From Kutzneria viridogrisea (lineage in GTDB: Bacteria; Actinomycetota; Actinomycetes; Mycobacteriales; Pseudonocardiaceae), in contig JACJID010000010.1 of assembly GCA_014138725.1 (NCBI GenBank), positions 277,144 to 341,143 on the forward strand: a DNA stretch of 64,000 bases, given 5' to 3'. Shown in pieces: positions 1-8,942 of this stretch. The stretch's first letter is position 1. The number at the start of each line of letters is the position of its first letter. Below the pieces are notes generated by a model. It saw nothing but the letters and a program-made list of their open reading frames with translations, was not told where the DNA came from and did no database searches. A program made the position numbers and the translations under genes.

Positions 1-167
1 AGGTCGCCTCCCTCATCGCGCACGGTCTGCGCAACAAGGAGATCGCCAGTAGGCTGACCATCGCGCTGCGCACGGTGGAGAGCCACGTGCAGAGCATCTA
101 CACCAAACTCGGCGTCGCCTCCAGGACGCAGATCGCCTCGTGGATCACCGAGCGGGCGGTCAGCTGA
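1..167 (+). CDS. LuxR-family regulator, C-terminal HTH (truncated by window edge)
   Basis: Only the last 54 codons are in the window, reading from base 3 to the TGA at 165-167. They encode a LuxR/NarL helix-turn-helix: a [11 protein letters not shown] segment, the recognition helix [15 protein letters not shown] and the terminal SRTQIASWI. This domain binds DNA as a dimer. The family ranges from response regulators to large ATP-binding LAL proteins, and the visible part cannot say which. The C-terminus resembles the large regulator ending at 50744. Its targets are unknown. Confidence 0.85.
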   Translation, partial: VASLIAHGLRNKEIASRLTIALRTVESHVQSIYTKLGVASRTQIASWITERAVS

Positions 168-533
168 GCCGTCCTGGAGTCCCGGCGTGCCGCCGTGCGG
201 CGGTTGCGAGGTTGATTCGTCGCGTCTTCAACCACTCCAGCTCGCACAATCCCAGGTGAACGGGCTGGGCATGAGGGTGCAATGGCGTACCGGCACGCGG
301 TTACCGAGCCGGGCTCGTCCTCGTGGCCGCGTGGCGTATTGCAGCCACTGACAGGTGCACGCCGCTGGTTACCGTTTCACCAAAGCGTGAACGAAGTCAC
401 GATCAGGGGGCCTCGCAGCTGGCCGCCACCTGAACAAAAGGAGAAACGCACTCGCACTGGGTTCGACCACACCACCAGGACAGGTCAGCTCCGAGGCAAC
501 GCGGCAACGTTCTTCGGTCGCTTAGGAGAGATC
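168..533. other. Intergenic region upstream of the subtilase
   Basis: These 366 bases separate the LuxR tail from the subtilase. An open frame in phase with the subtilase runs back to 282, but its residues look non-coding and precede a clear signal peptide. I read the stretch as promoter and 5' leader. No operator or RNA element was recognised. Confidence 0.5.
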
Positions 534-3500
534 ATGCTTACTGGACTGGTAATCCCTGTCGAAAGTGCGGGCCGCAAGCGGCGTACGGCCTTCACAGCCG
601 CCGTCAGCCTGGTGATCGCATCCCTGCTGACGTTCTCCACCCAGCCTGCGGCTGCCCTGCCAGGGCAGCCGCAGCGCCTCGGTCCGACACCACCCACGAG
701 CACGGCGACGTCCCAGCCGGGCGACGGATCCTCGTACCGGGTCACCCTGCTGACCGGCGATGTCGTCACCTACCGCACCGCGGCGGGACAGACGTCGACG
801 ACCGTGGATGCCACCACGCGCAGTGGGCCGCCACCGGTGTTCGCGACGAGTTCCACCCCGGAGGGCTACTACGTGGTCCCCTCTGACGCGCAGCCCTACA
901 TCGCGGCGGGCAAGGTCGACCGCGAGCTGTTCAACGTGCGAGCACTCATCGCGCAGGGGCTGACCGACGACGCGAGCCCCACGATGCCAGTGCTGGTCAG
1001 GTACGGCGACGCTCCTCAGGCACCGACCCTGGAGCGCCGGGCGCGCGCCCTGCCCTCGACCACGCGCGAACGAACGTTGCCAGCAGCCGAATCGATCGCC
1101 GTCAGCGTGCAGCGGACCGAGGCACAGGGGTTCTGGCGGTCACTGACCGGGACCCAGCAACCGGGCGCCGGCCAGCCGGTGCTGACCGAGAGCGCCAGCA
1201 AGGTCTCCCTGGACCGCCGGTTCAAGGCGAGCTCGATCGCGAGTTCGACGGGCACCCAGCAGATCGGCGCCCCGACGGCCTGGGCGGCGGGGTTGACGGG
1301 CACCGGCGTGAAGATCGCGGTGCTGGACACCGGTATCGACACGACACACCCCGACCTGGCGGGGCGGGTCGGTGAATCCGCCAACTTCACCGGTGACCCC
1401 GACGCGGTGGACCACTTCGGCCACGGCACGCACGTAGCCTCCATCATCGCCGGCTCGGGTGCGGCCTCCGGCACGACCTACCGGGGTGTCGCCGGCGGGG
1501 CACAACTGCTCAACGGCAAGGTGCTGGACAACTCCGGGTACGGCTCGGAGTCCGCGGTGATGGCCGGCATGGAATGGGCCGTGCGGCAGGGCGCGCGCGT
1601 GGTGAACATGAGCCTTGGCGCGACCACCACCGACGGCAACGACCCGATCAGCCAGCTCGTGGACACCCTCAGCGCCCGCAGCGGAGCGCTGTTCGTCGCG
1701 GCGGCGGGCAACGACGGTGCCGCGGTGCACGTGGAGGCCCCAGCCGCGGCGAGTGCCGCGCTGGCGGTCGGCGCGGTGGACTCGACCGACCGGCCGGCGC
1801 CCTTCACCAGCTCCGGTCCGAGGCTGGGGGATGCCGGGGCCAAGCCGGAAATCGTCGCGCCCGGGGTGGACATCATCGCGGCACGGGCCGCGGGTACCTC
1901 CATGGGTGACCCCGTCGACACCAACTACACCAAGCTGTCGGGCACGTCCATGGCGACGCCCTTCGTCGCGGGGGCGGCCGCACTGATCGCCCAGCAGCAC
2001 CCCGACTGGCAGGGCCCGCAGATCAAGTCCCTGCTCGTCTCCAGCGCCAAGGACGTCGGCGCTCCCTGGTACACGCAGGGCAGCGGTCGCGTCGACCTGA
2101 CGAGCGCACTACGCAGCAAGGTTGTCGCCACGGCAGCGGTGTCCCTGGGCAGGCAGTCCCCCTCCGGGAGCCCGAAGACTCAGGCGCAGCAGGTCAGCTA
2201 CACCAACCTGACCGGCGAACCGTTATCCCTCAAGGTGACGATCGGGCTCACCGACTGGTCGGGGCGGCCCGCACCGGCTGGAACGGTGGCCGTCTCCACG
2301 GAGATCCTCACCGTGCCCGCCAACGGGTCGGCCTCGGTCACCCTCACGGCGAACCCGGTCAAGGCGGCGTCAGGTCCCTACGGCGGCACGCTCTCCGCGG
2401 CAATGCCGAACGGCGACCCCATGTCGAGGACCGTGGTCGGCCTCTACGTCGAACCGGCCACCTACCCCGTCAAGGTCACGCTCACCGACTCGCTCGGCGC
2501 GCCGGCCACACCGGCGACCGGGCAGGTCTCGCTGGTCGACGAGGGTTACGACTGGAGCAACCCCAAGGCCAACGACCCGTTCCGCAGCCCGATGATCGCC
2601 GTCTCGCTGACGGATGGCTCGGGCACGGTGCAGATGCCCAAGGGCACGTACTCGGTGCTGACCTCCGTGATGGAGCAGGGGATCTCAGCACGACGGGTCG
2701 ACCTGTTCGCCACGGCGGGAACCGTCGTCGACCGGCCGTCCACCATCGCGCTGGACGCCAGGTCGACCGTCGCGATGGAGGTGAACACCCAGCATCCCAG
2801 CGATCTCCGCGAGCGCTACGTCTCGGTGCTGCGCACGCTGCCCGGCCAGACCCTGCCGCTGGGCAACGGATTCCTGTCCCCGCCCGGCTGGAAGGTGTAC
2901 GTCAGCCCGGCCAGGGCCGCCGCGAAGGGCCTGATCTCCACCCAGGACAGGTTGACGCTGAGCGAGCCGGTGATCGGGTTCAGCACCCCGGGCCTGCACC
3001 CGATCTACGACCCGTTCGCCGCCCCGAAGCTGGCGAACGCCAAGCAGCTCCCGCTGGTCGCGGTGGGCTCGGGCCAGCAGGCGGACTTCGCCGCCACCGA
3101 CGTGCGGGGCAAGGTCGCGGTGGTGGGCCTGCCGGTGCCGGACAAGTCCCCCTCCTCGGCCTCCGCGGTCTGGCAGGCGGCACAGCAGGTCGCCGCGCTG
3201 GCCGCGCAGAACGGCGCGGCGGCCGTGCTGAGCTACGTGGACATGCCGGACGCCGTGCCCCTCGTCGGGCTCACCTCGGCGCCGCTGCCCCAACTGTCGC
3301 TCAACGGCGAGGAGGGCCGCCGGCTCACCTCGCTGGTGCGCACCTCGCGAGGATCCATCTCGTTGCAGGCCAAGGCGAGTCCCACCTACATGGACAACCT
3401 GTTCCTCCAGGACCGCAACGGCATCCCGGGCAGCCACGTGAGCCAGGTCGACCGGAACAGGCTCGCCGAGATCAAGACCGCCTACCACGGTGATCGCCCT

Positions 3501-4544
3501 GATCTGATCCTGAAGAAGCAATGGTTCGCCTTCCCCATCGACGTGCCCTCCAGCATGGCGCTCGCCGGCACCCTGGTCCAGGGTCCAAGTGCCCTGACCG
3601 AGTACGTCGGACCGGTGGACGCGAACACGTACTGGAAGCGCGGGGTCACCGAGTTCGCCCCCGATGCCGCCGGTGCCCCCGACAGGATGACGGGGGTCAG
3701 CCAGATCTCCGACGACGTCTACGACCGCGCCGGACCGAAGCCCGTCGAGGACTGGTTCGAGGCACCGGTGCGCACGGGAGCCGCGGAGACCTCGGCGCAG
3801 CGCGCGCCCAACTCCACCAAGCTGTGCTCGCTGTGCCTGAGCGACACCGGGACGTTCGCACCCGCCCTGCAGTTGATGGACTCGACCCGCGGGCACTCCG
3901 TGGACCCCTGGCAGAGCGGGCAGTACCCCACCACCGTGCGGATGTTCCGCGACGGCAAGCAGATCCCAGCGACCTCCGCGTGGCCGTTGCCGGTGCCGAT
4001 GTTCACCCTGCCCGACACCAACTCGGTCTACCGCCTGGAGTCAGAGGACGTGATCCCGGCCAAGCCCGTGTTCGGCTGGCCGAGCGCCGCCGTGCAGCGG
4101 ACGGCGACCAAGATGACCAGCTCGTGGACGTTCCGGCCGATTGTCCCCAGTGGACCGCTGCCCAGCGGCTACCGGTGCCTGGACGGCTGGAACCGGTGCG
4201 CCTACCAACCGTTGCTCCAGGTGCACTACGACCTCGGCCTGGACCTGAACAACCGTGCTCCGGCCGGACGCGACCACTCCTTCGAGATCACCACCAGGTA
4301 CCACGAAGCGGTCGCGACCCGGGCCCAGATCACGGCCTTGCAGGTCTGGTACTCCACCGATGACGGCGCCAAGTGGCAGCCGGCCACGGTCAGCGCGGGG
4401 CATGCGGGCAGTTACCAGGTCCGGGTGCACAACCCCGCTGCCTCCTCGGGAACGGGGTTCGTGTCGCTGCGCGTCGAGGCGGCGACCGCGGACGGCGGCC
4501 GCCTGATCCAGACGGTGCAGCGGGCCTACGGCCTCACCGGCTGA
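534..4544 (+). CDS. Secreted S8 family serine peptidase (subtilase), large
   Basis: This is a 1336-residue secreted subtilisin-like endopeptidase. The ATG at 534 follows an AGGAG Shine-Dalgarno and begins a signal peptide: a basic KRR segment, a hydrophobic stretch and a TQPAAA cleavage region near residue 40. A propeptide of about 200 residues follows. The catalytic triad is visible as Asp265 (VLDTGID), His297 (GHGTHVAS) and Ser472 (SGTSMATP). A PA-like insert (around AQNGAAAVLSYVD) and several hundred residues of beta-rich C-terminal extension, unassigned here, make the protein far longer than a minimal subtilisin. It is convergent with an SSI-type inhibitor gene and shares a terminator with it, which suggests an enzyme and inhibitor pair. 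Substrate specificity cannot be read from the sequence. Confidence 0.93.
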   Translation: MLTGLVIPVESAGRKRRTAFTAAVSLVIASLLTFSTQPAAALPGQPQRLGPTPPTSTATSQPGDGSSYRVTLLTGDVVTYRTAAGQTSTTVDATTRSGPPPVFATSSTPEGYYVVPSDAQPYIAAGKVDRELFNVRALIAQGLTDDASPTMPVLVRYGDAPQAPTLERRARALPSTTRERTLPAAESIAVSVQRTEAQGFWRSLTGTQQPGAGQPVLTESASKVSLDRRFKASSIASSTGTQQIGAPTAWAAGLTGTGVKIAVLDTGIDTTHPDLAGRVGESANFTGDPDAVDHFGHGTHVASIIAGSGAASGTTYRGVAGGAQLLNGKVLDNSGYGSESAVMAGMEWAVRQGARVVNMSLGATTTDGNDPISQLVDTLSARSGALFVAAAGNDGAAVHVEAPAAASAALAVGAVDSTDRPAPFTSSGPRLGDAGAKPEIVAPGVDIIAARAAGTSMGDPVDTNYTKLSGTSMATPFVAGAAALIAQQHPDWQGPQIKSLLVSSAKDVGAPWYTQGSGRVDLTSALRSKVVATAAVSLGRQSPSGSPKTQAQQVSYTNLTGEPLSLKVTIGLTDWSGRPAPAGTVAVSTEILTVPANGSASVTLTANPVKAASGPYGGTLSAAMPNGDPMSRTVVGLYVEPATYPVKVTLTDSLGAPATPATGQVSLVDEGYDWSNPKANDPFRSPMIAVSLTDGSGTVQMPKGTYSVLTSVMEQGISARRVDLFATAGTVVDRPSTIALDARSTVAMEVNTQHPSDLRERYVSVLRTLPGQTLPLGNGFLSPPGWKVYVSPARAAAKGLISTQDRLTLSEPVIGFSTPGLHPIYDPFAAPKLANAKQLPLVAVGSGQQADFAATDVRGKVAVVGLPVPDKSPSSASAVWQAAQQVAALAAQNGAAAVLSYVDMPDAVPLVGLTSAPLPQLSLNGEEGRRLTSLVRTSRGSISLQAKASPTYMDNLFLQDRNGIPGSHVSQVDRNRLAEIKTAYHGDRPDLILKKQWFAFPIDVPSSMALAGTLVQGPSALTEYVGPVDANTYWKRGVTEFAPDAAGAPDRMTGVSQISDDVYDRAGPKPVEDWFEAPVRTGAAETSAQRAPNSTKLCSLCLSDTGTFAPALQLMDSTRGHSVDPWQSGQYPTTVRMFRDGKQIPATSAWPLPVPMFTLPDTNSVYRLESEDVIPAKPVFGWPSAAVQRTATKMTSSWTFRPIVPSGPLPSGYRCLDGWNRCAYQPLLQVHYDLGLDLNNRAPAGRDHSFEITTRYHEAVATRAQITALQVWYSTDDGAKWQPATVSAGHAGSYQVRVHNPAASSGTGFVSLRVEAATADGGRLIQTVQRAYGLTG

Positions 4545-4550
4545 CGGGGC

Positions 4551-4580
4551 GAGGTGGGCGGGGACTCTCCCGCCCACCTC
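4551..4580. terminator. Bidirectional terminator hairpin
   Basis: There is a perfect 12-bp stem (GAGGTGGGCGGG paired with CCCGCCCACCTC) around a 6-base loop. It lies between the convergent subtilase and inhibitor stop codons. There is no long T run, as is common in high-GC actinomycetes. Confidence 0.7.
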
Positions 4581-4583
4581 CGC

Positions 4584-5009
4584 TCAGAACTCGAACACCG
4601 GTCCGGTGGCCAGCAGCAGCCTGCAACGGTTGGGGTAGACTTTGCTGTAGGCCACCGGACTTCCCTTCCAGTACCCGTCGGCCTGCACGGTGATCGGCAG
4701 GTACACCTCGAGCCCCGCGGCACAGGTACCGGTCCGCCCTGGCAGGTTGTCCAGGGCCCCCGCGGCGGCTTCCAGATCGCGGCACGCGAGCGCCCGGTTC
4801 GGGTGATCTCCTCCCACCGGCTCGCAGAAGAGATCTCGTCCCTCGCTCTTGGCGGTGCTTCCCGCGCCGACCGTCACGGTCAGCCGCAGGTCCACCCCGT
4901 GCACGTGGGCCATCCCTCCAGTCAGGCCGCGAGCGGTGCCCGCACCGGCCACCAGGGTGGCGAACGCCGCGTACACGGCGAGGAAGTGGATCACACCAGA
5001 ACGCACCAT
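4584..5009 (-). CDS. Subtilisin inhibitor-like (SSI) secreted protease inhibitor
   Basis: This 141-residue protein has an N-terminal hydrophobic signal segment (IHFLAVYAAFATLVAGAGTA). The body matches the Streptomyces subtilisin inhibitor family (I16): four cysteines (62, 76, 96, 129) spaced for two disulfides, the VYLPITVQADGYWKG block and the C-terminal PVFEF signature. SSI proteins are dimeric canonical inhibitors of subtilisins and trypsin-like enzymes. In family members the P1 residue lies two residues after the third Cys; here the loop reads CAAGLEVY, a small-residue P1 region that seems one residue longer than in SSI itself. Position and convergence suggest the neighbouring subtilase as a target, which is inference. 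The ATG at 5009 has a GGAG site 8 bases upstream. Confidence 0.9.
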   Translation of the reverse strand: MVRSGVIHFLAVYAAFATLVAGAGTARGLTGGMAHVHGVDLRLTVTVGAGSTAKSEGRDLFCEPVGGDHPNRALACRDLEAAAGALDNLPGRTGTCAAGLEVYLPITVQADGYWKGSPVAYSKVYPNRCRLLLATGPVFEF

Positions 5010-5369
5010 GCCACTGCTCCGATTCCATCGTGACTCGCCGGTTCCTCCGGCACAGCCTGGGCGCCGCGGGAGCCGCGCTGCCCGGGCGCCACCGCGCGAC
5101 TACGGAGAAGGATTAGCACAGCGGATCACCAGTAGCTATTGCCCCACAACAAGAGTCAACCGTTCGCCCGCACGAGGGCTGAGCCGACAAGAGCAACGGG
5201 CATGTGGTAGGGAGCGGCGGGAAGGCACAGCCCGCTACACCGATTCAGCGATGTTGGCTCAACCGCCGGCGCACGCAGCGCTACACACTGACCTGAGATC
5301 GATTCAGCACGGCCTCGCGCCGCGTGCGGTGCTGGCCCGCCAAGTTCCGAGCTGACAACGTCGGCTGCT
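5010..5369. other. Divergent intergenic region, inhibitor / sigma factor
   Basis: This 360-base divergent region should hold promoters for the inhibitor gene and the sigma factor. Its middle (about 5110-5170) is less GC-rich than the flanks. No clear operator or RNA element was recognised. Confidence 0.4.
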
Positions 5370-6014
5370 GTGAACAGCAAGCTGATCCCGGCTTCCGAAC
5401 TCGACGAGACGGGACACCCCCCGAGCAGTCGAAGGTCACCGAACGCAGGAGCACCAACGCCGTCCAGGCCCCTCAACGACCGGACAGCGGAGGGCCCGCA
5501 CGCGGAGACCGCCCGGCGCAGCACGTACTGGCGGGAGTGTGTCCTCGCACGCCCCCTGCTGTTGCGCATCGCGCGTCGGCGGTGCCGCACGTCGGCTGAT
5601 GCCGAGGACATCGTGCACGAGGCGTTCGTCCGCGGTGCCGAGTTCCGCGACCTCGATCTCGGGCGCTTGCGCCAGTTCCTGTCCAAGCTCGTCGTTCACC
5701 TGTGCGTGGACGAAGCGCGCAGGCAGTCGGTGGAGCGCAGGGTCACCCAGCACCGCGGACTGCTGCCCGGCGCCCTGGTGGATCCCGCCGAACTGGCGTG
5801 TGACCGGGCCGAGGCGAGGTGGCTGGCCTCCCGGATCGCCACCCTGCCCAACGGCGACCGGCAACTGGTCCTGATGCTCACCGAAGGTCTGTCCAATCGG
5901 GACATCGCGGCGCAGCTGCGCACCACCACGCAGTGCACGCACTCCTCCCTCTATCGGATCAGGCTGCGCGTGCTCGGGGTCCGCCGCGGGCAGATCCGCC
6001 GCAGGGCCCGCTGA
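5370..6014 (+). CDS. Sigma-70 family RNA polymerase sigma factor (ECF-like)
   Basis: This is a 214-residue two-domain sigma factor. Region 2 is seen at about residues 60-120 (LLLRIARRRC, the acidic core DAEDIVHEAF, then FLSKLVVHLCVDEARRQ). Region 4 is at about 150-205, with the helix-turn-helix LSNRDIAAQLRTTT followed by SSLYRIRLRVLGVRRG. The first 50 residues are low-complexity and Pro/Ser-rich. The GTG at 5370 has no good Shine-Dalgarno, so the true start may lie downstream. No anti-sigma gene is adjacent. It converges on the lanthipeptide locus across a strong terminator, so it is probably not co-transcribed with it. Confidence 0.8.
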   Translation: MNSKLIPASELDETGHPPSSRRSPNAGAPTPSRPLNDRTAEGPHAETARRSTYWRECVLARPLLLRIARRRCRTSADAEDIVHEAFVRGAEFRDLDLGRLRQFLSKLVVHLCVDEARRQSVERRVTQHRGLLPGALVDPAELACDRAEARWLASRIATLPNGDRQLVLMLTEGLSNRDIAAQLRTTTQCTHSSLYRIRLRVLGVRRGQIRRRAR

Positions 6015-6025
6015 CCAGAGACCGG

Positions 6026-6063
6026 TGTGGGAGCGGTGCAGCGCGCGCTGCACCGCTCCCACA
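6026..6063. terminator. Bidirectional terminator, near-perfect palindrome
   Basis: A 38-base palindrome (TGTGGGAGCGGTGCAGCG and its exact complement) lies just after the sigma factor stop. It sits downstream of the lanthipeptide precursor on the other strand. It should form a very stable hairpin serving both directions. Confidence 0.75.
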
Positions 6064-6164
6064 TGATCGGCTCTCTCGTGCCCACCGAACCACCGTCGCG
6101 GTGGTCACCGTGACCCGGGCGGCGAGATCACCGTTGACCGCATCAGCTCACAGGGCCGTGAAGG

Positions 6165-6263
6165 TCAGACCTTGATGGTCAACCAGACCCAGATGTCCCC
6201 GTGGTCGTCACCGCAGGCGGGCGCTGACGTGGTGAGACCCTGCAGGCTAAGCACGTGGTCCAT
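6165..6263 (-). CDS. Putative class III lanthipeptide precursor peptide
   Basis: This is a 32-residue peptide starting MDHVLSLQGL. The LSLQ motif near the N-terminus is the hallmark of class III leaders, where an LxLQ helix is recognised by LanKC enzymes. The start ATG has a GAGGAG site about 9 bases upstream; an in-frame ATG nine codons earlier lacks one. The gene lies 66 bases downstream of the LanKC gene on the same strand, so the enzyme comes first. The remaining residues include TTSAPAC, then an acidic GDDHGD and a hydrophobic IWVWLTIKV. There is only one Cys (residue 17), and candidate dehydration sites are Thr11, Thr12, Ser13 and Thr29. The usual S-x2-S-x3-5-C labionin pattern is absent, so at most one thioether ring seems possible. 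The leader/core border is not evident. Confidence 0.72.
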   Translation of the reverse strand: MDHVLSLQGLTTSAPACGDDHGDIWVWLTIKV

Positions 6264-6329
6264 GAACTCTCTCTCCTCGTAGTGGTTCATAGTGGTTGGT
6301 GGAACATCCGCCGGCACCTGAGGCCGGGG

Positions 6330-8942
6330 TCAGTGAACCGCCTGTGGCGGTATGTGCGGCCAACCCGTCCTGGCCAGGAACGGCAGCACGGCGTCGGTTT
6401 GGCCCTCCGCCGCGGCGATCGCGCACAGCACTCCCGCGCCCCCTGTGGCCAGGTCCATGGACAGGCGCAGCATGCGGTCACCGGGAAATGCGAGCGATCC
6501 CAGGTAGTGCGTGCCGTGCAGGGCGATCAACAGCAGCAGGTGGTGTTGCAGCGCTTCCTTCCCGGCGCGGTCGTGGCGGCGGGAGGGTGAGGCGGCCAGT
6601 GCCCCGATGAGGCCCGCGCGTCCGGAGAACAGCCCGGCCTCGGGGACGAACTCCACCCGGCAACTGCGCCACAGTGCGGGAAGTCGGCTGGCACAGGGCG
6701 AATCAGGTGCGTGCAGGAGGAACTGGTCGAGCACCAGCGCGATGCCCGCCGCTCCCGCCGCCAGCCCGGGGTTGCCGTACCCGCGGCCGCGCGGGCCGGT
6801 GTCCAGGTCCAGCAGCAAGGCCTGCCCGGCCCGCTCCAGCCACACCGAGTCGGTGGTGTGTTCGTACAGCCTCAGGAAGAACAGCGCGGGACCGGTCCAC
6901 CCGTACAGCAGACCGCGACGGCGCCTGCGGGAGATCGACACCGCCTCCAGGGCCGCGGCCAACCGGTCGGCGAGGATCAGGACCCTGGCCAGGTGGGCCG
7001 GGCGCGACTGGGTTTTGCCCGAGTGCAGCAGGGCAAGGCCCACGCCCGCCAGCCCCGCGAACAGGCTGTGGTCACCGACCTGCTCGGTCAGCGGGACCGC
7101 CTGGTCGGCGAGTTCGAGGGCCTGCTCGTGGTAGCCGAGTTCGTCGAGCACGTGGGCGATCCCGTGGGCACCGTCGTAGAAGCCGGTCCTGCGGGGTGGC
7201 TCCCTGACCACGGCCTCGAGCAACCACTGCTCGTAGTCCGGGTGACGCCCGCCGCCGCTGGCGAACAGCGCGTGGATCACGCCGGCCGCGCCGTAGGCGA
7301 AGCAGGTCCCTCCCGCCGCGAACTGCTCCACGTCACCGGGGAAGAGCCGGTCACGCCGCTGCGGGGTCGCGCTGAGGGTGATCGCCTCGACCACCGAGTC
7401 GCGAACGGCCTGCCAGTAGCGATCGGACCACTCGTGGCCGACCTCGGCCACGGCCGCGCCGCGCCCGGTGCGCTTGGTCGCCGTCCTGCCACGAGCGCCG
7501 CGCTGGGCCGCCTGCTTGACCTGGGGTCGTTCGCCGCCGCGCAGGACCGCCAGGACACGATCGGCGTACCCGGCGGGCAGCGGGAACCGTCGTGCCACGA
7601 AACTGAGGTGTGCTCGTGTCTTCTCCGGTGCGAGCTGGAGCAGGGAGACCATGGGCAGGAACACGCACAGCCTGAGCACGGCCAGGGCGTAGTGGTCGAT
7701 GTCGAACCCGGTCCGGTCGGCCGGAGCGACAAAACCCGGTGCGCCCCCGATCGTCCGCAGCCACGGCTTGTGCACCGGGAAGGACAGCTCGAAGTCCACC
7801 AGGGACACACAGCCACCGTCGTCGACGATGACGTTGCCGGGGTGCAGGTCCCCGTACACGATCCCGCGTTCGTGCACCGCGTCGAGCAGCGCCTCCACCT
7901 TGTCGAGCAGGTCCAGCGCCCGCTCGGTGTACTGGCTGACCTCCCGCCGCCCCGCGCCGGGTTTCGCACACGGGTACTCCTCGGCCAGCCACCTCGCCAG
8001 CGTCCGCCCCGGCACGTACCCCATGACGAGAAAGTGGTGCTCCCACATCGTCACGAAGTCGAACACCTCTGGCACACCTGCGACTCCGGCCAGCTTCCGC
8101 ATGACGCACCGCTCGTGGTACAGCCTGCCGACCGAGTCCTGCCCGTCCCCGTCCAGACCCGCGTACGGGCGCGCTTCCTTGAGTACCACCGTGTCCTGCG
8201 AGGTCTGCGCCCGGGCGAGGTACACGCCGCCGGAGTTGGAGAAGTGCAACGCGCGCAGCACCTGGTACGGCGGCTGATCGGCGGACTGTAGCCCGCGGCG
8301 CACGAGCTGTGCTCGCAACACGGACGGAAGCCGCACCCAGTCGGGCAAGGTGAACACCGGATCGCGCTCGTCGGGCTCCAGCACGCCGTCCGGCCTGCGC
8401 AGTGCGGGAATCACGGTTCCCTGATCGGCGATCGTGCACTGGCCGGTGAACTGCCCGTAACGCACGTACAGCGGCCCCTGCTCGTACCGGAGGTCGGTGA
8501 GCACGTGCGGCCCGTGCTCACCGACCAGTGCCAGTGACAGATCGGTGAGCACGCGTTCGAGTTCCCGTTCTCCCACCGGGTAGATCGTGATGAACTTGCC
8601 GCTTCCCGTTCTGGGGGCGTACTTCGAGTTGCACGCGACGAGCAGCTTCTCGTTGGACAGGAACTTGAAGGTGATCCCCCGGTCGGTGCAGTACTCCCAG
8701 ACCGCCCCCAGCACGCGCCACGCGTTGTCGGGCACCGCGGAGACGTGCACCTTCCAGCCCTGTTCGGGCAGCACGGCGGCCCTGGGCGACATCGAGGTCC
8801 AGGTTCCCTGGTTGACGCGGTCCCACCCGGACGGCACCGGCGGCAGGGAGGAATCGAACGCGGGCTCACCACTGTCCCAACGGGACGGTGTCTCGTAGAA
8901 GAGCGGGTCCGCAAGGCAGAAGACCTCGTAGCGGACATCCAT
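6330..8942 (-). CDS. Class III lanthipeptide synthetase LanKC
   Basis: This 870-residue trifunctional enzyme phosphorylates Ser/Thr of the precursor, eliminates phosphate and cyclises with Cys. The N-terminal lyase-like domain spans about residues 1-210. The kinase domain (about 220-520) shows VVLKEA (Lys255), YGDLHPGN (Asp365, Asn370) and DFE (Asp383) in place of DFG. The C-terminal LanC-like cyclase (about 560-870) has the repeated Gly-rich helices (LFAGLAGVGLALLHSG, NPGLAAGAAGIALV, SGRAGLIGALA) but no Cys-His-Gly zinc ligands, which separates class III from class IV. The ATG at 8942 has a GGGGAGAGG site; an upstream in-frame extension looks non-coding. No exporter or leader peptidase is adjacent. 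Confidence 0.93.
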   Translation of the reverse strand: MDVRYEVFCLADPLFYETPSRWDSGEPAFDSSLPPVPSGWDRVNQGTWTSMSPRAAVLPEQGWKVHVSAVPDNAWRVLGAVWEYCTDRGITFKFLSNEKLLVACNSKYAPRTGSGKFITIYPVGERELERVLTDLSLALVGEHGPHVLTDLRYEQGPLYVRYGQFTGQCTIADQGTVIPALRRPDGVLEPDERDPVFTLPDWVRLPSVLRAQLVRRGLQSADQPPYQVLRALHFSNSGGVYLARAQTSQDTVVLKEARPYAGLDGDGQDSVGRLYHERCVMRKLAGVAGVPEVFDFVTMWEHHFLVMGYVPGRTLARWLAEEYPCAKPGAGRREVSQYTERALDLLDKVEALLDAVHERGIVYGDLHPGNVIVDDGGCVSLVDFELSFPVHKPWLRTIGGAPGFVAPADRTGFDIDHYALAVLRLCVFLPMVSLLQLAPEKTRAHLSFVARRFPLPAGYADRVLAVLRGGERPQVKQAAQRGARGRTATKRTGRGAAVAEVGHEWSDRYWQAVRDSVVEAITLSATPQRRDRLFPGDVEQFAAGGTCFAYGAAGVIHALFASGGGRHPDYEQWLLEAVVREPPRRTGFYDGAHGIAHVLDELGYHEQALELADQAVPLTEQVGDHSLFAGLAGVGLALLHSGKTQSRPAHLARVLILADRLAAALEAVSISRRRRRGLLYGWTGPALFFLRLYEHTTDSVWLERAGQALLLDLDTGPRGRGYGNPGLAAGAAGIALVLDQFLLHAPDSPCASRLPALWRSCRVEFVPEAGLFSGRAGLIGALAASPSRRHDRAGKEALQHHLLLLIALHGTHYLGSLAFPGDRMLRLSMDLATGGAGVLCAIAAAEGQTDAVLPFLARTGWPHIPPQAVH

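Noticed and set aside
282..533. N-terminal extension of the subtilase
   Set aside because: It has no ribosome binding site, non-coding composition, and places the signal peptide at residue 85. The ATG at 534 with AGGAG is far better.
1140..2000. Long antisense open frames within the subtilase, and similar ones inside most genes
   Set aside because: They mirror real coding sequence in a high-GC genome and have Arg/Gly/Ala-rich unnatural translations without ribosome binding sites.
6330..8942. Class IV (LanL) assignment for the lanthipeptide synthetase
   Set aside because: The cyclase domain lacks the zinc-ligand Cys and Cys-His-Gly motifs, so class III fits better.
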